From contig OZ345384.1 of NCBI GenBank assembly GCA_977006965.1, forward strand, positions 1,798,001-1,862,000: a DNA stretch of 64,000 nucleotides, written 5' to 3'. Positions 53,679 to 64,000 of the stretch are shown here, piece after piece. The translations under genes and the position numbers were made by a program. Within the stretch, counting starts at the first letter, position 1, and every line of letters begins with the position of its first letter. The notes under the pieces are model-generated. The model had not been told where the DNA came from and made no database searches. It was given only the letters and a program-made list of their open reading frames with translations. This stretch comes from Phymatolithon calcareum. Lineage: Eukaryota > Rhodophyta > Florideophyceae > Hapalidiales.

Positions 53679-54427
53679 CATGTTGTACGAGAAGGCTGTA
53701 ATACGCTAGATGGAAACGTAGTGGCAATCTACGCATTGAAGTGTAAACAGTAGAGGTATGGTTCATTCATGACGTAATGTTTCGAAATAGAAAGTTATTT
53801 TCGGTTTTGCAATAGACTATTTCTACGGATTACGGAAATATACGGCCGTAGAAATATATTTTGACAGAGGTCTGCAGGTAAGAGACAGTACAAAGTTCGA
53901 AAGCAACGACTGTTAGAATCAAATGCGGTCAGTTTTTCAAATATTCGAACTACAATAGTCATTGGACGAGGACACTAGGGCATAGTGGTGTTCATGTAGT
54001 GAAGGGAATCTATTGCGGGCTTTTATTTGAAAAGGAAGTACAAAAAGACTATAAAGAGCTTGACTCACTGGTTGCAAACCTGTTTTGACATATTTTTGTG
54101 TGCCGGGACGTACCAATTGCCCTTACCGAAGCCAGAAGTCTTTTTTTCTTTCTTTCTTGCAGGCTATCTGAGCTACACAAAGTGTACATAACTTAATATC
54201 TAGGGGGACTCTAAGATGCTCCTGGACTGGATTCGTTCTCGGTAGTTGCGTAACTGCTTTCCTCGAGTATTGCGGCACACCACTACCCGGCGACATCCAT
54301 GCGCCCGTCGCGGATCGTAATTCAAATTCTTGCTTGTGACAGGACTCGAACCGGCGATCTCACGTTCCTGCCTGAATCATACCGAAATATTCGCACAGGT
54401 TTTTTTTGCAACTGTTTTTTTTTGAAA
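53679..54427. other. Intergenic left of copia element 2
   Basis: Includes the repeat word at 54137-54200 shared with 40485-40545. A tRNA B-box-like motif occurs on the minus strand near 54345, but no convincing tRNA fold. Confidence 0.4.
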
Positions 54428-54432
54428 GCCCT

Positions 54433-54903
54433 TGTCGCGTAGGCATTATTGTGTGGGACGATATTATGCAATTATGGAGGACAGCTAATCGATACGCTAT
54501 CATAATTGCTAACAATGTGATGACACACGCAATGATATGTTGGCATTGAAGTTCCTTTATTTTTGAGGTGTAAGTTACTGATGCTGCACATTTTGATAAT
54601 TCCCTAATTAGTTTCACATTTTTTTGTTTTGTTATTGATTGATGTCACCGAGTAGTGTAAATAGTCGATACGTAGCACTAGGCTGGAAAAAGAACACACA
54701 CATGAAAAAATTCGACCAACCGCATACACCGTTTTCTACCAATCAAATCCACTCCCCCAAGGGGGCGACCATTTCATCTCCTTTGAGGCAGGCCTTGCCG
54801 CTTACACTGAGTGAACCGACTGGACCTACACGTGTGTCCCCCTATCGAAGGGGTTAATTTCTTTTATTTCTCCCTCTCTGTTATCGTCGAGTTTTGTCCG
54901 ACA
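54433..54903 (+). repeat. 5' LTR of copia element 2
   Basis: 471 bp. The putative TATA box reads TGTAAATA (54656-54663) instead of the TATAAATA of the 3' LTR. Confidence 0.95.
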
Positions 54904-54955
54904 CTTATAAGTTCTTAAGCTCACTGAGTTCGTGCGCGCGCCGGAGTGCTCAAAC

Positions 54956-56737
54956 TTGACGAGAACCATATCTGGCCCTGAACGTGGGAGAGGACGCGGC
55001 CGAGGTCGTGGTCGCGGAAGGGATCGCACCCAACGCGAAAGCTGGAACAACAACGGCAATCGCCACAAGAAGGTACAGACTAAAGACTAATGTATCTGCT
55101 ACTGTCGACTGTACCGCTGTCGATAACTCAACGCCTACAGTCCCGCCAGTATGCACGCCCAACTCGAACCACAACAGGGGCGTGCAAACAAGATCGATGA
55201 GTCGAAAGACCACCGGTCAGAGAAGCCAAAAAGCTCGCAGGACAACATTTCCTAAACCCAAGGATGACTCTTACCACGTCGAATCCTACAATGGAGCAAG
55301 CTCTCCTCGGCTTCCACTCCTGACTACAGGAAAAGGTGAACGGAATTTGTCACCAAAAATATCATTCCCCACCTCAAAAACCGACTCTACAACCAAAGCT
55401 GGTACCCATCTTTCCAGCATACGGAAAAGAATGCATCGGATCGCTGCTCCATCTCTGTCAGGACACTACCGAACGATGATGAGCCTGGTGTTGTAGACCT
55501 TATCAACGAGATCTCCTATAACATCGCCCAGTCAGATGATGAAGAAATCATCCGAGAGCTTGTGCTATGTCTTCTGACCTCCTCACAATATTGGTCAGAG
55601 ATTCTCTTCGTGGAATCCATCATCTACGTGCCCCATACCTGGCAGTCATGCTACAGAACGCCGGTATAATGGGCATCGGAGAACGAACAGCACAGAACGC
55701 TCTAATTGACTTTTACCGACAGAGCGAGGGAGAAAAACCACACAGAGATCCGCCTTTCTGCACCGAAAAAGTCCAAAAAAATACAGATACCGGCGAAAAA
55801 GGAGAAACCCAAAGACTCCACTGGGTTCGTGACGATGAACATGGACACTGATCGGTTTGATCATCGTGGTCTCCCAATCAAAGAACAACGTCGCGTTCGC
55901 ATCGATGACGCACCGGCAACGTTTGAAACAGCACCCCCTAAACCACAGAAAGTCTTTTCCGGAAGAGGACATGACCCAGGCGGAGAAGACTCTGACTCTT
56001 TGGAATCCACAGACCTTTCGAGCCAAGAACCGAAAGGCTCCACAAACCGGAAAAACAGGATCGACAGAGCCAAAATGAACAATCATCACCGACATCGGAA
56101 AGATAAAAAGGGAGACCCTGACCCTTCCGACTCTTCCAGTGATGAAGATCCTTTGGATGACACCGATAATCCACGCTTCGGAAAACCGATAAAACGACCG
56201 ATATAGAGAAGCGAATCCACCCGGGATGACAATGACAAGAGCCGCAACTCTTTGAAACTCGCTTTCCAATTCCTATGCCGAAACGAGAACAAATGGTCAG
56301 GACCAAGAGATACGGCATACACTACGGAAGAATACGTTCGTCACTTCGACTACATCATGTCTCTTTTCGATGTTTCGTCCAAAGGTCGCATCCGCATTCT
56401 GCCTCTTGCACTTAAAGGAGACGCGTTGGACGAGTTTTACCATCTTGGTAAGAACTCCGAAACCTTGAAAAAGGTGCACAACGCTTTCGCTATCATTCGA
56501 ATCGTCTCGAAGAATCTTGAAACGCCGGAATTCATCATGATGAACAAGAATCTCTGGACAACTCTGTCGCTTTCCGACGTTCGAAAATCCGGTGACTCGA
56601 CACAAAAAGCGTTTGAACGCCTGCAAAAGCACGCCGAGCGCCTCCAAAGATTCTCGGGCAAAGCTACAATACAGAGGATATGCTCTATGATTTCTTCCGC
56701 CGGGCAGTACAAGATGAACGTTTCTGGGCCTGCGTAA
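54956..56737 (+). pseudogene. gag of copia element 2, disrupted
   Basis: The region opens with an RGG/GR-rich stretch (GRGRGRGRGRDR, about 54980-55030) ended by TAA near 55085. It re-enters the same frame at 55706-56206, a hydrophilic, Ser/Asp-rich segment, and reads past TAG 56204-56206 into a capsid-like region (EEYVRHFDYIMSLFD, RILPLALKGDALDEFYHLG) up to TAA 56737. Near 56680 the meaning moves to the pol frame (EDMLYDFFRRAVQDERFW), implying a one-base indel there. The start codon cannot be placed. The RGG start could bind RNA. Confidence 0.6.
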
Positions 56738-56841
56738 AAGATTCTGATCCCGATCAGTTTGCTGCTGAACTATGTGGAAAGATTCGTAATGCAATCCTGA
56801 AGCAAAGTTGACTCGACCGTTCAAGAAGGACACCAGAAACT

Positions 56842-59800
56842 ATGGCGAACGCAATTGAGAATCGACGATGGGGCAAGCCGGACCGGAAACGCTTTAACAA
56901 AAACCCGACCCGAAACGGGATCATCATGACATGTACTGGATGCGGATCTGATGAACATCTGTATCGCGAATGCTCCAACCCTAACAAAGTAGAGTACAGG
57001 GAAAAGAAGCTGAAAGAAATCCCTAGAATGAAATCTGGAAATCAAAAGACATATCTCCGTTCATTCTATATCCAGATGGAGGCCGAATCCGAAAGCAATA
57101 CCACTTCAAACGTCGACAATTCGGATCAAGACTGCCCTCAGGACGAACACGATAATGAGGAATATCGAAATATCGCTGCCGAACTGGATGGAAAACTAGA
57201 AGAAAGCATGTTCGTGGAGGTTACCAATGATGAACCAGCCGACACTGGAAACGTCTACCACGAATGTTTGAACGCTTCGGCAAGGCATGTATTTTTCGGG
57301 TCCACCCTTACAAATTTCGGCCAACTTAAGTCCGCTAACTCCAAACCCGGACGTGTCTCAATACGTAACCTCCGCTATCCTGCCAACTGGTTCCCAGGAA
57401 TTATGATCGACAACGGTTCTACAGGATCACTATGTAGTGTCGCTCAACTCGAGGCATATCGTAGCTTCACTGGATACCCCACTCCCATCCGAAAGCTGAA
57501 GAACCACTATGTCATATCTGCACACGGATGATCCAAGTGCATCGGAGTATCAACATTCAAATTCCCATATGCCGACCTGATAATCGAATTCGATGCCCCC
57601 ATTGTTGAAAACTCGGATACTCCGCTAATTATCGGACTTAATGACCAAGACAGACTTCAATGTCGCGGAGCCGACCAGCGAGACAAGACTATCGCGTTTC
57701 TCAACGGACCAAAAATACCACTCACACGGGAAAACGGTCACCTCTGGCTAAGATGGAACTTCGAGACTGAATGCTTGTTCACGGAAAAGGAGCTCACAAA
57801 ATTGCACTACCGTTTCGGTCACACAGGAGTACGACGCATGCATGAGTTTTTGAAGCGAGTGAAACCAGGTTCAGTCGATAAGGACACTCGAGCTATGCTG
57901 AAAGAGATCAACGACCGATGCAAGGAATGCCAGTACATGGCTCCCAAACCTTACGTCGTTAAGGTCTCTATCCCATACGAAGATGTTATCTTCAACAGCG
58001 AAATAATCCTGGATATTATGAACATCCAAGGAAAAAGCGTACTTCACCTCGTCGATCGAGCTACTCACTTCCAAGCCGCACGATTCTTGGACGAGATATC
58101 CGTGGATTGCATTTGGAAGACGTTCACGGAAATGTGGGTCCTATCCTATCTCGGTGCCCCAGACAACCTCAGACACGACCAAGGAATCCAATTCGTCTCA
58201 CCAAGATTTCAAGCAAAGGCTTCCGAAGCCGGAATAACATGTAGACCGGTTGGTGTCGAGGCACCAAACGCCATGAGTGTCGGAGAACGATATCATGCTC
58301 CTCTCCGTAAGACATTCCTCAAGCTTCAAGAATCCTACGGAATGGAGCCTCTCGCTAAAGAGGTCGAGACTGTAGGTGAAACACCCACCGGGAGGAAGAA
58401 AAGAGTCATGAAGAAGGTATCACGACCGATTGGCATAGATGATGAATATCTACTCGCCATCTCCGTTATGTGCATCAACTCAACCGTTGGGCCAGAAGGA
58501 ATATGTCCAACACTTCTTGTCTTTGGCGCAATGCCCAAACTACCTTTACCAGACACTCAACCATCAGCCGTCGAACAGGGAGTAAGGATGATGATGATGG
58601 AAACCGCCCGAGAGGAATATCTGAGGATTGTTGGCAAGATGCGTCTACGCCAAGCCGAAAAAGCCTTCATTCCAAGCTCACCACCAACCACACTCAAGTA
58701 CGGTGATAAGGAGTTGGTATATCGCGTCACCTCCAATCGATGGGAACCCGGAACTTTCGTATCAAGGAACGAAAATACCATCTTTGTATACGAACCCAAC
58801 GGTGATATACAACCATATGCCATAACTCGTGTTAGCGAATTCAAGGAAGGAACGTATCTACCGCGGCCCGTCCTTTTGGGAATCATCCAAGAGGAACCAA
58901 CTGCGGAAAGCCAAGTTGTTCCGACAAAAGAACTCGATGCTCTACCGGAAGAACCCATAGATGATGAACTCGACGTTGTACCTGATGAACCCCTTCACAT
59001 TCAGGTGGATATCAATACGGGAACCCCAACGTCAACCCCACAACACCGTTCGGATTTTGACGACCTGAACCTTGACGAATTTGATTCTACGGGGCAAGTT
59101 GGACTTCATCCAGAGCATCTTGTCCCGGAGAGTCACTACACAAAGGCTTTGAAGACCAACGACCACCAACTGGACGACTTCAAGACCGCTATCGAAGAAG
59201 AGCTAAAGGGACTTAAGGAACGCGGTACATTCGAGGAAGTCAGACGATCGAACTTCACACCTGATGAGCTACGCAAGATGCAAATAATCAGGGCAAAGCT
59301 TATTCTGTCCGTCAAAGAACCAGGCACGCCAGAAGAACGTAAGAAAGCCAGGATCATCGCACAGGCTATCGGGAAAAAGGACCGCGACAAGCCCATGCTC
59401 ATGACCTATTCACCCACTGTAGGCAAGAGCTCCGTCAGGGTCATGCTCTCTATCGCCGGGGGAAGGAGACATGCCATCTTCTTAAGCGACATCAGCCAGG
59501 CTTATGTGTCGTCGAAGACGAAGCTACTCCGAAAGGTTTACCTGATTCCACCGAAAGAGCTAAACCTCGATCTGGACATCCTCTGGCATGTTGTCTTACC
59601 ACTGTATGGACTCCCAGAGAGCGGGGTATATTGGTTCGAAACCTATATCACTCACCATCATGACGTCTTCAAGATGTCAAGTACCGAGGTCGATCCCTGC
59701 CTGCTATTACGACTTGACAAACACGGAATACTCGACGGTCTTGTATGTCTACAAGTGGACGATTCCATGGGAGCAGGAAGCCCTACATTCCTTTTCCAAG

Positions 59801-60696
59801 AAGAAGAAGCCTCGAAAGTGTTCAAATCAAAGGGGCAAGTTGTTCTCAAGGACGGAATGGAGCTCAAGTTTAACGGTCAACACGTTAAACGAGTTGGTAA
59901 CGTCATCACCCTACACCAAAAATCGTAGATTGACCGTATGCCTGTCGAAAAGATTGAACGCTCCGAGGAATCTTTTATGTCCCACAGAGGTCAAGGCGCA
60001 TACGTCAGCACGTGCACCCGACCCGACGTTTCTTGTGCCGTAAATCGGCTTTCCCAGGTTAAGGACAGCGAAGCAACGGAAGAAGACTTCAAACGGATGG
60101 ACGATATTTTTAAACTATTGAAAAGAGACCAGTTTGATCTCCGATTTGGTAATGTCGACCTCGACACGGCGGAAGTCCAAGTTTTCGCCGACGCATACTT
60201 CGCAAACAACAGGGACCTAACATCCCAGCTTGGATATGTCATCCTCCTCGTCGACGCCTCGGGCAATTGTTCAATCCTGAGCTGGTCTTCCGTCAAGTGC
60301 AAACGAGTTACAAGGTCTGTTCTAGCCGCAGAACTTTACGCCCTCGCCCATGGATTCGACGCCGGATTTGCGCTTTCCCATACCGTCGGGAAGCTCATCG
60401 GTCGTAAAGTCGATGTTCGGGTATTCACAGACTCCCGCACACTGTTTGACTCTGTCGTCTCGCTCTGCTCTATGACCGAAAAACGATTGCTAATCGATAT
60501 CTAGAGTCTTCGAGAAGCCTATCGTGTCGGTGATTTGACGAAACTTGGATGGATTCGTACTCAGCACAACATTGCCGATGCTCTTACCAAGGACAAGAAG
60601 ACGACTGCACTTCATACTGTCCTCAACACCCACAGGATCAACACTCCAGTTGAGCAGTGGATCGATCAGGGACCCATTCCTGAAAAACACGCGTAA
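56842..60696 (+). pseudogene. pol of copia element 2, one frame with three stops
   Basis: A single frame interrupted only by TGA 57529-57531, TAG 59926-59928 and TAG 60502-60504. Domains: zinc knuckle CTGCGSDEHLYREC (canonical C-x2-C-x4-H-x4-C, near 56935); protease IMIDNGSTGSL (about 57404); integrase HHCC zinc site (LHYRFGHTG to CKECQYM), catalytic Asp 58012, Asp 58177 and Glu 58285 with exact D-D-35-E spacing; reverse transcriptase SDISQAYVSS and QVDDSMGAG (VDD at 59755-59763 in place of YVDD); RNase H ADAYFANN, SWSSVKCKRVTRSVLAAE, FTDSRTLFDS and NIADALTK. The second stop replaces the Tyr expected after QKS in copia RT, so it is a mutation, not a programmed stop. Confidence 0.88.
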
Positions 60697-60857
60697 TACG
60701 TGTATCATTTCACGCGGTTGGTCATATTGTTTTGTTATGACCATTGATTTGTTTTGAATTTGATTTTGTCATGTTTGCATTGGTGACATTAATTCGGGAT
60801 GGAATTATCTTGTACAAGAATTGGGAAAAAGAAAAGTTTTTCAAACAAATGGAAAAT
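60697..60857. other. Short spacer after pol
   Basis: T-rich, non-coding; separates pol from the end of the opposite-strand ORF. Confidence 0.5.
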
Positions 60858-61346
60858 TTATTTGGATCTGACACGTTTCACGGGGACAAAGTCTACGCTA
60901 CTATCCTCGCTGTACACACGCCTACGAGATAATACGTTAATACTTCCTGATTTGCCGATTTGAGAGACAGACGGAACACTCAATGCCGAACCATCGCTCT
61001 CTATTGCCTCGTCGTCGATGAACGGACATCGACTGGATTCTGCATCCGATAGGGATTTGTCTTGCCCCTTGTCAACACGGCGCTCAAGATCGGTTACGAG
61101 AGCACGGAGCGCGGCGATCTCACGGAACGCAACAGCGAGCGAAGCACGGAACTCGTCACGCATTGCATCAACTTGGCCCAGCGTATACCGCAATTTTTCA
61201 GCCATCACATCGCGACCCGGAGACATTGCGGATGGTTTGATTTGAATTTGGCTTCCTATCAATTCCGCAATGGGCATTATATACTGATTCCGGCCCATGC
61301 AGAACGCTTGAATATCGTCCCACAGGGGCAAGTGTCGCGTAGGCAT
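60858..61346 (-). CDS. Opposite-strand accessory ORF of copia element 2 (coiled coil, basic tail)
   Basis: ATG 61346 lies 14 bp inside the 3' LTR, and the 162-codon frame runs out into the internal region. It is intact, unlike pol. Residues about 48-92 form a predicted coiled coil (KLRYTLGQVDAMRDEF, REIAALRALVTDLERRVDK), followed by an acidic Ser-rich stretch and a PVKRVRSK tail resembling a nuclear localisation signal. The frame is open further upstream through the LTR (to a GTG at 61517), which would add a hydrophobic segment. The layout recalls antisense genes started in a 3' LTR, such as HTLV-1 HBZ, but no homology is claimed. It occupies the same place as the opposite-strand gene of element 1 without evident similarity. 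Confidence 0.5.
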   Translation of the reverse strand: MPTRHLPLWDDIQAFCMGRNQYIMPIAELIGSQIQIKPSAMSPGRDVMAEKLRYTLGQVDAMRDEFRASLAVAFREIAALRALVTDLERRVDKGQDKSLSDAESSRCPFIDDEAIESDGSALSVPSVSQIGKSGSINVLSRRRVYSEDSSVDFVPVKRVRSK

Positions 61347-61803
61347 TATTGTGTGGGACGATATTATGCAATTATGGAGGACAGCTAATCGATACGCTAT
61401 CATAATTGCTAACAATGTGATGACACACGCAATGATATGTTGGCATTGAAATTCCTTTATTTTTGAGGTGTAAGTTACTGATGCTGCACATTTTGATAAT
61501 TCCCTAATTAGTTTCACATTTTTTTGTTTTGCTATTGATTGATGTCACCGAGTAGTATAAATAGTCGATACGCAGCACTAGGCTGGAAAAAGAACACACA
61601 CATGAATAAATTCGACCAACCGCATACACCGTTTTCTACCAATCAAATCCACTCCCCCAAGGGGGCGACCATTTCATCTCCTTTGAGGCAGGCCTTGCCG
61701 CTTACACTGAGTGGATCGACTGGACCTACACGTGTGTCCCCCTATCGAAGGGGTTAATTTCTTTTATTTCTCCCTCTCTGTTATCGTCGGGTTTTGTCCG
61801 ACA
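61333..61803 (+). repeat. 3' LTR of copia element 2
   Basis: 471 bp; carries the intact TATAAATA at 61556-61563 that is mutated in the 5' LTR. Confidence 0.95.
61556..61563 (+). promoter_or_regulatory. TATA box in the 3' LTR of element 2
   Basis: TATAAATA, the likely LTR core promoter. The corresponding 5' LTR site has G at the second position. Confidence 0.5.
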
Positions 61804-61808
61804 GCCCT

Positions 61809-62334
61809 GTACGGGGAGGGGTACGGGGAAGGGGGGGGGAAATTGTATATATTCATTTTACAAGCCCTCAACGCCGGTATTCACCAACAGAGCAGTTTGG
61901 GTCTCAGTAACTACCCTGTGTAACAATTATGTTGCTGCACTCATCTCCATCATCTCCAACTCTAGTATCCATCACTTGCTACGTTCTTCTTCTTCGCAGT
62001 AAAAATTGCCGAATAGGGCCAAACCCCCGCAGTCGGAGGTCTTCTCGGCGCGCTCGCATAACTTCCGGGAGGCTAATAAAGGGAAGCCCTCTCGGGGGAC
62101 AACTTCTGGGGGCTCTTAACATCAGGGGGAGTGGTCTTCAACGAGAGCTCGCTCGGGGGGACAACTTCGGTGGGGACTCTCGGCGCGGGTTCCGGTTTCA
62201 CATTAGTCATAATCACAAATACCGGCGCTGGCTGGCCGCCCGCGCCGGAATTCTTCAGTTTCGTGTCTCGTGGGCCGTTCGGTCCGGTTCGGGTCTCATT
62301 TAAGACTGTACGGGAGCATCTTTTCGTAAGTTGT
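61809..62334. other. Intergenic right of copia element 2
   Basis: G-rich tracts (for example at 61816-61840) and Gly/Ser-biased frames, with no assignable gene. TSD copy GCCCT precedes it. Confidence 0.4.
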
Positions 62335-62880
62335 TCATTCTAGTGTATTGCCTGGTCCATAATACAGGGACTCGTCGTTTTCCATATTGTCAATTATGGT
62401 GACGCTGTAGAGTAGTATGGAGTCTAATGCCTTTTCCGTTCTTAACATTTCTCCGGAGTCCAGTTCATACTTTGCTAGGATCATGCGTATGGTCTCCAGG
62501 TGGCGCTTTGCTGCCGTTCCGAATGTATTCGATATTAGTATCGTGCTCACTTGAAGGAACCTGCCGCTTGCGTATTTTATGGCCAGCTGTCGATGTCTCA
62601 CCTTGGCAAAACTGAGGATGGCCAGTATTTCGTCCGGTTTGTCGTACGGTATTCTTCTCTTTCCTCGCTTCGAGCCTCGTGTCTTCTTTTGCGAACAGTA
62701 TTCATTGGAGTTGGCCTGGGGATTTCCCTTCCTGTATATGTTTGAAGGCGGCCGCAAACTGTTCTTATTGCAGCATCGCGGCAATATCCCGACTTGCGCA
62801 CTGCTGTTCTTTGAAGTTTCGTTCTTCCCTTGGTAGCCCGAAGCGCTACTCTCCACTTCTAAAAGAAAATGCCCAAACAC
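62335..62880 (-). pseudogene. Unassigned repeat-family frame, probably transposon-derived
   Basis: An open minus-strand frame of 181 codons without an early ATG. The last third (AKRHLETIRMILAKYELDSGEML, LLYSVTIIDNMENDES) is mirrored by a decayed copy at 40690-40900, so it is a multicopy sequence under past coding constraint. The first part is basic (KKTRGSKRGKRR). I recognise no domain. Confidence 0.4.
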
Positions 62881-63462
62881 GTTTCAAGCATTAAGCTAAA
62901 TGCGCGTTCTGATAAATAACAGTATGGGGTTATGTCATTTTTTGACTTTTCGATATTTTTACATCTCTAGAATCCCCATTAGCTGCTCTTTACGTACGGC
63001 TGCTTATTGGTTAAAATGTCTCATAGTAAGCTATTTTAATTTTATTTTGAACGCATCTAGGGTTTTGATCGTTCAATTCTGAACCTGCTTCTAGCGGCTG
63101 GAAAAATGAAAAATACAAATTGCTTACATTTCTGTTATCATACGTTTTTTGGCCATCAATTTTTTCCTCGTACGAAGGCATCCAGTGCAAATAGTGCACA
63201 TCCCGTTACGCACATAACACCGTGATGAATGACTATAGTAAGATTTTCTTTACAACAACCGAGCTCTAGTGATTACATTAAATGTAATCACTAAAGCTTG
63301 GGTGTGATCTCTTAATGCCACGCAGCTGCTATTGAAGAACTGTGCTTCAGACTTTGGCTACGTATTTATGCAATACTTAAAGACCACCGGTAGGGACAGT
63401 AGAGGCTTTTCGCAGAGAGCTATTTTGTTGAATGTTGTTTTTAAGGAAGAAGCCTATACGCT
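62881..63462. other. Spacer upstream of the acidic open frame
   Basis: AT-rich; contains the palindrome at 63267-63293. No gene. Confidence 0.4.
63267..63293. repeat. Perfect palindrome with one-base centre
   Basis: TAGTGATTACATT and its exact inverse flank a single A. It lies about 170 bp before ATG 63463 and could be a binding site or hairpin. Confidence 0.85.
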
Positions 63463-64000
63463 ATGGACATCATTGACCCTGTGCTTGACCCAGAGAATAT
63501 AATTTTGAGCGATTTTGCTCAAGATATTCACCACTGTGCCCCTCAAAACGATGACACTGCATATGAGGATGAGCCTCCTGATCCTATCGAAGAAGCTTGG
63601 GAAGATCATGATATTTTGATGGATTTGGATGAAATTCTACACGTAGGGGAAGATTGGAACGCTGTGGACGAGGGTCCCGTACTGCCCCAGAATGTAGAGG
63701 AGTCCCTACAAAATAACTGCTTGTTGCACTACACCAAATACATGACGCAGTGCGGTCATGACCAGTGCAACCTTGAAGGCTCAAAAGACATGGCGTTGGG
63801 ATTTGCACTGCTCAATGAGGTAGAGCGCGTGAGTTTTGTGCGATCGATAATATTTGCCTGTGCGGCTCCCCCAGGAAAAGCAAATACAATTTTTAATGAA
63901 TCTCAAGATGCCAAGAAATATAAACGCAGGCTTAACGAGGATGATCCGATGGCACGTGCTTCCATAGCATACTGTTTAAAAGGCCGTCAAATGTGCCTCC
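63463..64000 (+). CDS. Acidic protein of unknown family, 3' end outside window
   Basis: ATG 63463 is followed by 179 open codons to the window edge. The first 80 residues are very acidic (for example AYEDEPPDPIEEAWEDHD). The rest reads NEVERVSFVRSIIFACAAPPGKA and RASIAYCLKGRQMCL, with a Cys/His-containing middle (YTKYMTQCGHDQCN). A pattern of R-x-A-x-x-YxLKGxxxC resembles N-terminal regions of several transposase-like proteins, but this is weak and the diagnostic part lies outside. No stop interrupts it and codon use looks coding. Confidence 0.55.
   Translation, partial: MDIIDPVLDPENIILSDFAQDIHHCAPQNDDTAYEDEPPDPIEEAWEDHDILMDLDEILHVGEDWNAVDEGPVLPQNVEESLQNNCLLHYTKYMTQCGHDQCNLEGSKDMALGFALLNEVERVSFVRSIIFACAAPPGKANTIFNESQDAKKYKRRLNEDDPMARASIAYCLKGRQMCL

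Larger units (their letters stand above)
54433..61803 (+). mobile_element. copia-type LTR retrotransposon 2
   Basis: Two 471-bp LTRs (54433-54903 and 61333-61803), TG...CA, flanked by a GCCCT duplication at 54428-54432 and 61804-61808. Gag, zinc knuckle, protease, integrase, RT and RNase H follow in copia order. The LTRs differ at 8 of 471 positions by eye. Pol is one frame with three stops, so it is much better preserved than element 1. An opposite-strand ORF starts inside the 3' LTR. Confidence 0.95.

Noticed and set aside
54330-54400. tRNA-like sequence on the minus strand with a GGTTCGAGTCC B-box
   Set aside because: The T-stem has a mismatch, the acceptor pairing is poor, and no clear anticodon arm forms. 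At most a tRNA-derived remnant.
18074-54470. LTR ends of the two copia elements share TGTCGC and a GTAGGCATTAT word in opposite orientation
   Set aside because: Too short to separate from chance or a common terminal constraint; internal sequences do not support close relationship.

Overview
The window is eukaryotic nuclear DNA, most likely from a red alga of the florideophyte (Chondrus-like) type. That placement is an inference from four things: large genes without introns (one HEAT-repeat frame of 1927 codons), AATAAA signals lying on or just after stop codons, compact host genes separated by long tracts of decayed transposons, and NB-ARC-WD40 immune-type genes. ERGIC3/Erv46-like, STRAP-like and C2H2 zinc-finger genes exclude a bacterial origin.

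Layout. 1-2.5 kb: an interrupted pogo/Tigger transposase. 2.5-10.05 kb: duplication unit A, an intact NB-ARC-WD40 receptor (NLR1) followed by a broken STRAP gene on the other strand. 10.4-12.0 kb: a decayed copine-like tandem-C2 gene. 12.2-17.4 kb: a second DDE transposon between 600-bp direct repeats, with a nested insertion and a 575-bp MITE. 18.07-25.89 kb: a complete copia-type LTR retrotransposon with an extra frame on the opposite strand. 25.9-37.3 kb: duplication unit B, NLR2 (one nonsense codon), NLR3 (5' truncated, four frameshifts) and an intact STRAP gene. 37.3-41.8 kb: decayed DNA. 41.8-49.0 kb: two adjacent intact housekeeping genes on the + strand (ERGIC3-like and a giant HEAT-repeat protein). 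49.9-50.5 kb: a five-finger C2H2 protein. 50.6-54.4 kb: remnants, including a LINE tail and a Tigger-derived MITE. 54.43-61.80 kb: a second copia-type LTR element, also with an opposite-strand frame. 62.3-64.0 kb: a decayed repeat-family frame and an acidic open frame that runs off the window.

The main biology is an NLR-like locus evolving by duplication. After duplication of an NLR-STRAP block, unit A kept the receptor and lost STRAP, while unit B kept STRAP and lost its receptors. Among the NLR copies the NB-ARC part is nearly invariant, but the WD40 propeller differs mainly at the same two spots in each blade. This resembles the recognition-surface diversification known for fungal HNWD (het-e/het-d) genes. 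Transposons sit about 170-205 bp upstream of both receptor start codons. The two LTR elements share a feature worth testing: each has a minus-strand accessory frame between RNase H and the 3' LTR, one resembling a papain/OTU-fold cysteine protease and one a coiled-coil protein with a basic tail.
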